Origin: Sipunculus nudus
Lineage: Eukaryota > Annelida > Sipuncula > Golfingiida > Sipunculidae
NCBI GenBank assembly: GCA_026874595.1
Contig: CM049308.1
Coordinates: 19,629,867 to 19,693,866 of the forward strand
Direction of reading: 5' to 3'
DNA: 64,000 nucleotides
The notes below the pieces were generated by a model. The model did not search any database and had not been told where the DNA came from. It saw only the letters and a list, made by a program, of their open reading frames with translations. Numbering within the stretch: position 1 is the stretch's first letter; the number at the start of each line of letters is the position of its first letter. Shown piece after piece: positions 60,431-64,000 of the stretch. The position numbers and the translations under genes are program-made.

Positions 60431-61671
60431 ATAAATCAGACCGACCCACGGTCGCCATTGCGCCTGCTACGGTATGAAAACAGACTCGAAACGACAGGTA
60501 CGACAAGTGTAAAAGGAGAAAAGACTTTCTTAAGTTCCCTTCTACTGTGATACTTTAAGATATACAATAATCTAAGTATAATAAGTAAAACAAGTCAATT
60601 TTCCTATTTCAGATTTCATAAGATTTTGGCCTGGGGACTAGGACCTGTACAAAGAAGGCATCACCAAAACTGGTATATAGACTCGTGTCACGTTTTATGT
60701 CAACAGAAAAATGATCAAATATTAAAACATTAGGGGTACATTAAGTAGCTGCAAATCAGTTCAAATCAAATCAGAGACTTTAATTTCTTTCCAACACCTA
60801 TGTACTTAGGAATATATTTTATCGTTTAGAACTCTATATGTGTAGAAATATTGTGTACATTAAATCAAATTAAAACACCGTTTATTTTTATCAGCCACTT
60901 CATTTTACATATAATTACCGCGGTATTTATTAACGTCACGGAACAGATTAATGTAACATCGGCAACTTGACATGATAAATGACAACAAATTTCATTTATT
61001 TCATGGACCTTAAATTGCTCTAGAATTCTTTAGTAGAATTAGGGCAGCTATCATTAGCACCCAGACTTAGATTGCTTTATAAACATACATGCAGCGTCAT
61101 ACGTGTCCTCTAATCTTGAGAACAGCAGGAATTTCCGGGTCCTGACTGCGTCACATCGGGTCATTACTGGGTTTCTTTCTTAAACCCTCATCAGCAATAA
61201 CAAGCTAAATAAAGTCCGGGTTAAAACTTTGAACACGATTCAGGATTCATCAAGGTTTAAATATCATTAATCTCCTTCTGCAGACGGCTACAGGAAAAAC
61301 CCCTTTCAGCGGGATTTAAAAGGTCTTTTCAATAAGCTTACAATGTCTATACCGTTAGATATCTTATGTGCGGTTTACTGAGGAAAGGCTTTGGACGCAG
61401 TCATATTACATTATATAGGGTACCGCTAAAGTCGGTCATCAATGCTAAAATTCATTGTATGTAGGCTTGAAGTCTTATTCAGTTGCAGTTTGATCCCAAA
61501 GGATGACATAGCTATGATTCCAGACCAAACCACTCATCCGAAGACACTTCTGACCAAGGTGATACTGACAAGTCAGTGGACATTTAACTGATACACGGAT
61601 TTAGGGAGGGGGCCATGTAATGGTCCTGGTTTGTCATTTTTTATTTTGTTTTCTATAGATCAGTTAAGACG
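60431..61671. other. no recognised feature
   Basis: AT-rich; nothing I can support. Confidence 0.45.
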
Positions 61672-62400
61672 AGTGACTGACTCAAAGGTGAATTTGGCTT
61701 TACATTTATTTACTTATTGAGCAGCTTAAATATAGATCAAAATTGTCGGTTAGTTTCTTTTCTTTATGAATGTAAAATTTTCAGAGTACTTTCGTATTTT
61801 CGACAATTAGGAAATAATCATGTTTGTAAGGAACATTTTAGATTATCCTAAATGGCACTCAACGTGAGTAGTTCAGGTCATACTTGGGTCTTCGTTTTTC
61901 AATGTTTGTTGAAAGCCTTAGTTACAAATTCAGAGGAAAAATGGCCAAGATTTAAAGAGATATATATTCATACCTTCCACACGCAACGGATATACAGTCA
62001 TCCTATACATCCTTTCGTGTAATCGCTGCTGTCTATGGCAAGGTTCAAATTGGCAGACCACTGAAAGCGTATCGTGAATCCAGCCCAAATTTGCATCACC
62101 AGCTCTCGTTGGTTTGAAAACACCCGTTATGGCTTAGGGCCAAAAATCAGACAAAACGAAAGCTTGTGTCACACGTTTGAATTTGGGCTGGATGCACAAT
62201 GGGTACAAACGCTTGTGAGGAGCGTAATGTATCTGTGACAATGTAAGGTTGTCGAATCCTACCAAATGCAAACAGCTAGATATCTTTGTAAGAAGTAATA
62301 AGAATTCACACAGATTCTCGCATATTATCGGCTAACTGAAAACGGGCCGGATTTGAGGATATCTGTCATAGAGACGCCCAAGCCAATGCAAAAGAAAATT
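61672..62400 (+). repeat. 0.7-kb direct repeat, copy 2
   Basis: Partner of 50,640-51,326, 11 kb downstream in the same orientation, with the same internal inverted arms (GTGAATCCAGCCCAAATTTG against AATTTGGGCTGGATGCAC). Confidence 0.82.
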
Positions 62401-62569
62401 AGACGACCATAGGCCGAACGCTTGCCGGAAGTTGAAATGACAAACAGATGGAGAGACAGAACAAACTGTCGGTTTTCTAACAATTGAGTGACTTTCAGAG
62501 CAACTGGTGAAAAGTTAGGCCTGTTGAACGACATATACCACACAAAAGAACATGAAAGCAGACAAAGCT

Positions 62570-63530
62570 GAAAACAAATGACAAACAGACAGACATACTG
62601 ACAAAGTGACACAAGGTATAGACCAGATGACTTAACCAGGTTATGGATAAGACTCAGAGGAAGAAAATAAGCTATAGTTTATGTAACTGAGGTTTATATT
62701 TTGAAGATATGGCCACAAATTTAATATTTCAGAAGGTCGTGTGCAGCGCTCCCTAGTGGCAATATCCAGAAAATAAAAAAAATCTATTTTGAGATATTAG
62801 TGTAAGGCATAACATGTACCAGTTTCAAAAGGATTCCTTCAAAACTGTGGCCTGAAGAATGGTATATGTAAGACACAAGAACCAGCAAGCAGGCGAAATT
62901 GAGGACAACTGACAAACAAACAGACATACTGACAAAGAGACACAAGATTGAGACCAGATCACTTGACCAGGTTATGGAGACGACCCAGGGAAAGAAAATA
63001 AGTTGTACTTAATGTTACTGAGGTTTATAGTTCTGGAGATATGGGCAAAACATGAAATGTTGGGAAGGTTCGAATGCAGCGCCCCCTAGCTTCCATATCC
63101 GGAAAATGAAAAATACATTTCGAGATATTACTGTAAGACATAAGATGTACCAGTTTCAAAACGATTCCTGCAAAACATAGCCTTTAGAATGCTATAAGTA
63201 AAATACAAAAACCAGAAAGCAGGTGAATTTGAGGAGAACTGACAAACAGACAGACATACTGACAAAGTGACACAAAGCTGAGACCAGATGACTTACTCAG
63301 CTTATGGAAAAGACCCAGAGGAAGAAAATAAGCTAAAATTTCTGTAATTGAGGTTTATAATTTTCGAGATATGGCCCAAAAATGATATGTTGGGGAAATT
63401 CGAGTGCAGCGCCCCCTAGCGGCCATATCTCGAAAATGAAAAAAAAAAACTGTTTCGAGATATTAGTGTAAGAAATAAGATATATCAGTTTCAAAATGAT
63501 TACTGCATATTTGTGAAATCTAGGCTATCA
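62570..63530 (+). repeat. about 330-bp tandem repeat, 3 units
   Basis: The markers ACAGACATACTGACAAAG and GTGCAGCGCCCCCTAG (or close variants) recur at about 330-bp spacing (second marker near 62,742, 63,075 and 63,405). Units share TCGAGATATTAGTGTAAG and CCAGTTTCAAAA-GATTCCT. Divergence of roughly 10-20 percent suggests an old array. Confidence 0.88.
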
Positions 63531-64000
63531 CTAAGCGATATCTCGAAATATCTCGTTTGATGAGATATTGTACGAGATATTGCGACACTTCAAATTAATC
63601 AAACAATACTACTTGTATGCTACCTGATGCAAAAAACTAGATCTCTGTAGCTTTAAAACTAACAAAGTTAGAAAAATAAGACCTCTTATTTTTGAATATC
63701 ATGACTTTTTCCCAAAAATGCGTCACCATGGTTACCGCAAATTTGAGGCTGCTATACACCAAAATAAAGGCCTTGGAATGACAATTAAAATGAACTACAG
63801 TTGAAGTAGATACGACTAACAGTGACAAAGATATGAAGGAAAACCGTTTTGCAAACTTTTGATGACCTTGACCTTGACCGTTGACTGATAATGACAAAAT
63901 TCAATAGGCTTCTGGCACTTTTGGTTGTTCATCAACTGTGTAAGTTTGAAAGCGATCGCTGCAAAACTGTGCATTTGCGGGTGGAGACAGACAGACAAAC
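63531..64000 (+). repeat. palindrome-rich tail and dispersed repeat end
   Basis: At 63,536-63,585, iterated ATATCTCG words face inverted CGAGATAT words and can fold. At 63,860-63,882, TGACCTTGACCTTGACC is a short direct repeat. The window ends in GTTTGAAAGCGATCGCTGCA and GACAGACAGACAAAC, a tail typical of interspersed repeats. Confidence 0.55.

Noticed and set aside
63860-63882. TGACCTTGACCTTGACC as a nuclear-receptor (ERR/SF-1-type) response element
   Set aside because: TGACCTTGA also occurs inside the 300-bp transposon repeat units; it is most simply repeat vocabulary, with no gene nearby.

Overview
The window looks like AT-rich, intron- or intergenic-scale DNA from an animal genome, most likely a marine bivalve or other mollusc. 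I base this on the absence of any long open reading frame, about twenty (TA)n microsatellites, long homopolymer C/G tracts, several tRNA-derived SINE-like units, non-LTR retrotransposon remnants, and a rolling-circle element carrying a long tandem array, a type well described in bivalves (pearl/HINE-like). The taxon is an inference. No rRNA, CRISPR or bacterial-type operon is present. No complete host gene can be read; three short candidate exons are listed with low confidence.

Layout: 1.4-1.67 kb, a short piggyBac-type MITE with perfect terminal inverted repeats and TTAA duplications. 1.7-4.6 kb, three different SINE-like units. 4.7-5.0 kb, a possible last exon with a 3' UTR. 7-11.9 kb, short tandem repeats, a foldback element, a diverged ~0.6-kb local duplication and a TA-flanked MITE. 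14.7-17.4 kb, a (TA)n-rich zone with a strong hairpin. 19.97-25.7 kb, a hAT-type element (20,342-22,899) with an exact 8-bp target duplication, containing one copy of a 1.6-1.9-kb segment that recurs outside it. 29.9-30.6 kb, a 3' fragment of a non-LTR retrotransposon ending in (TA)n.

41.5-48 kb is the most informative block. A dead non-LTR retrotransposon is interrupted by two rolling-circle elements. One is a canonical non-autonomous Helitron on the minus strand (41,837-43,516). The other is a Helentron/pearl-like element on the plus strand (about 43,706-47,048) that carries eleven units of a ~300-bp tandem repeat. Removing each insertion in thought restores the reverse transcriptase reading frame at the junction to the base, so the element boundaries are well supported.

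50.6-62.4 kb contains a ~0.7-kb direct repeat (50.64 and 61.67 kb) and a pair of inverted ~1.37-kb segments (53.48-54.84 and 58.93-60.31 kb). A second inverted pair beside them lies in an order that a simple inversion cannot produce. 62.57-63.53 kb is a three-unit ~330-bp tandem repeat. Nothing here works as a gene pathway; the window is a record of nested mobile elements and tandem amplification.
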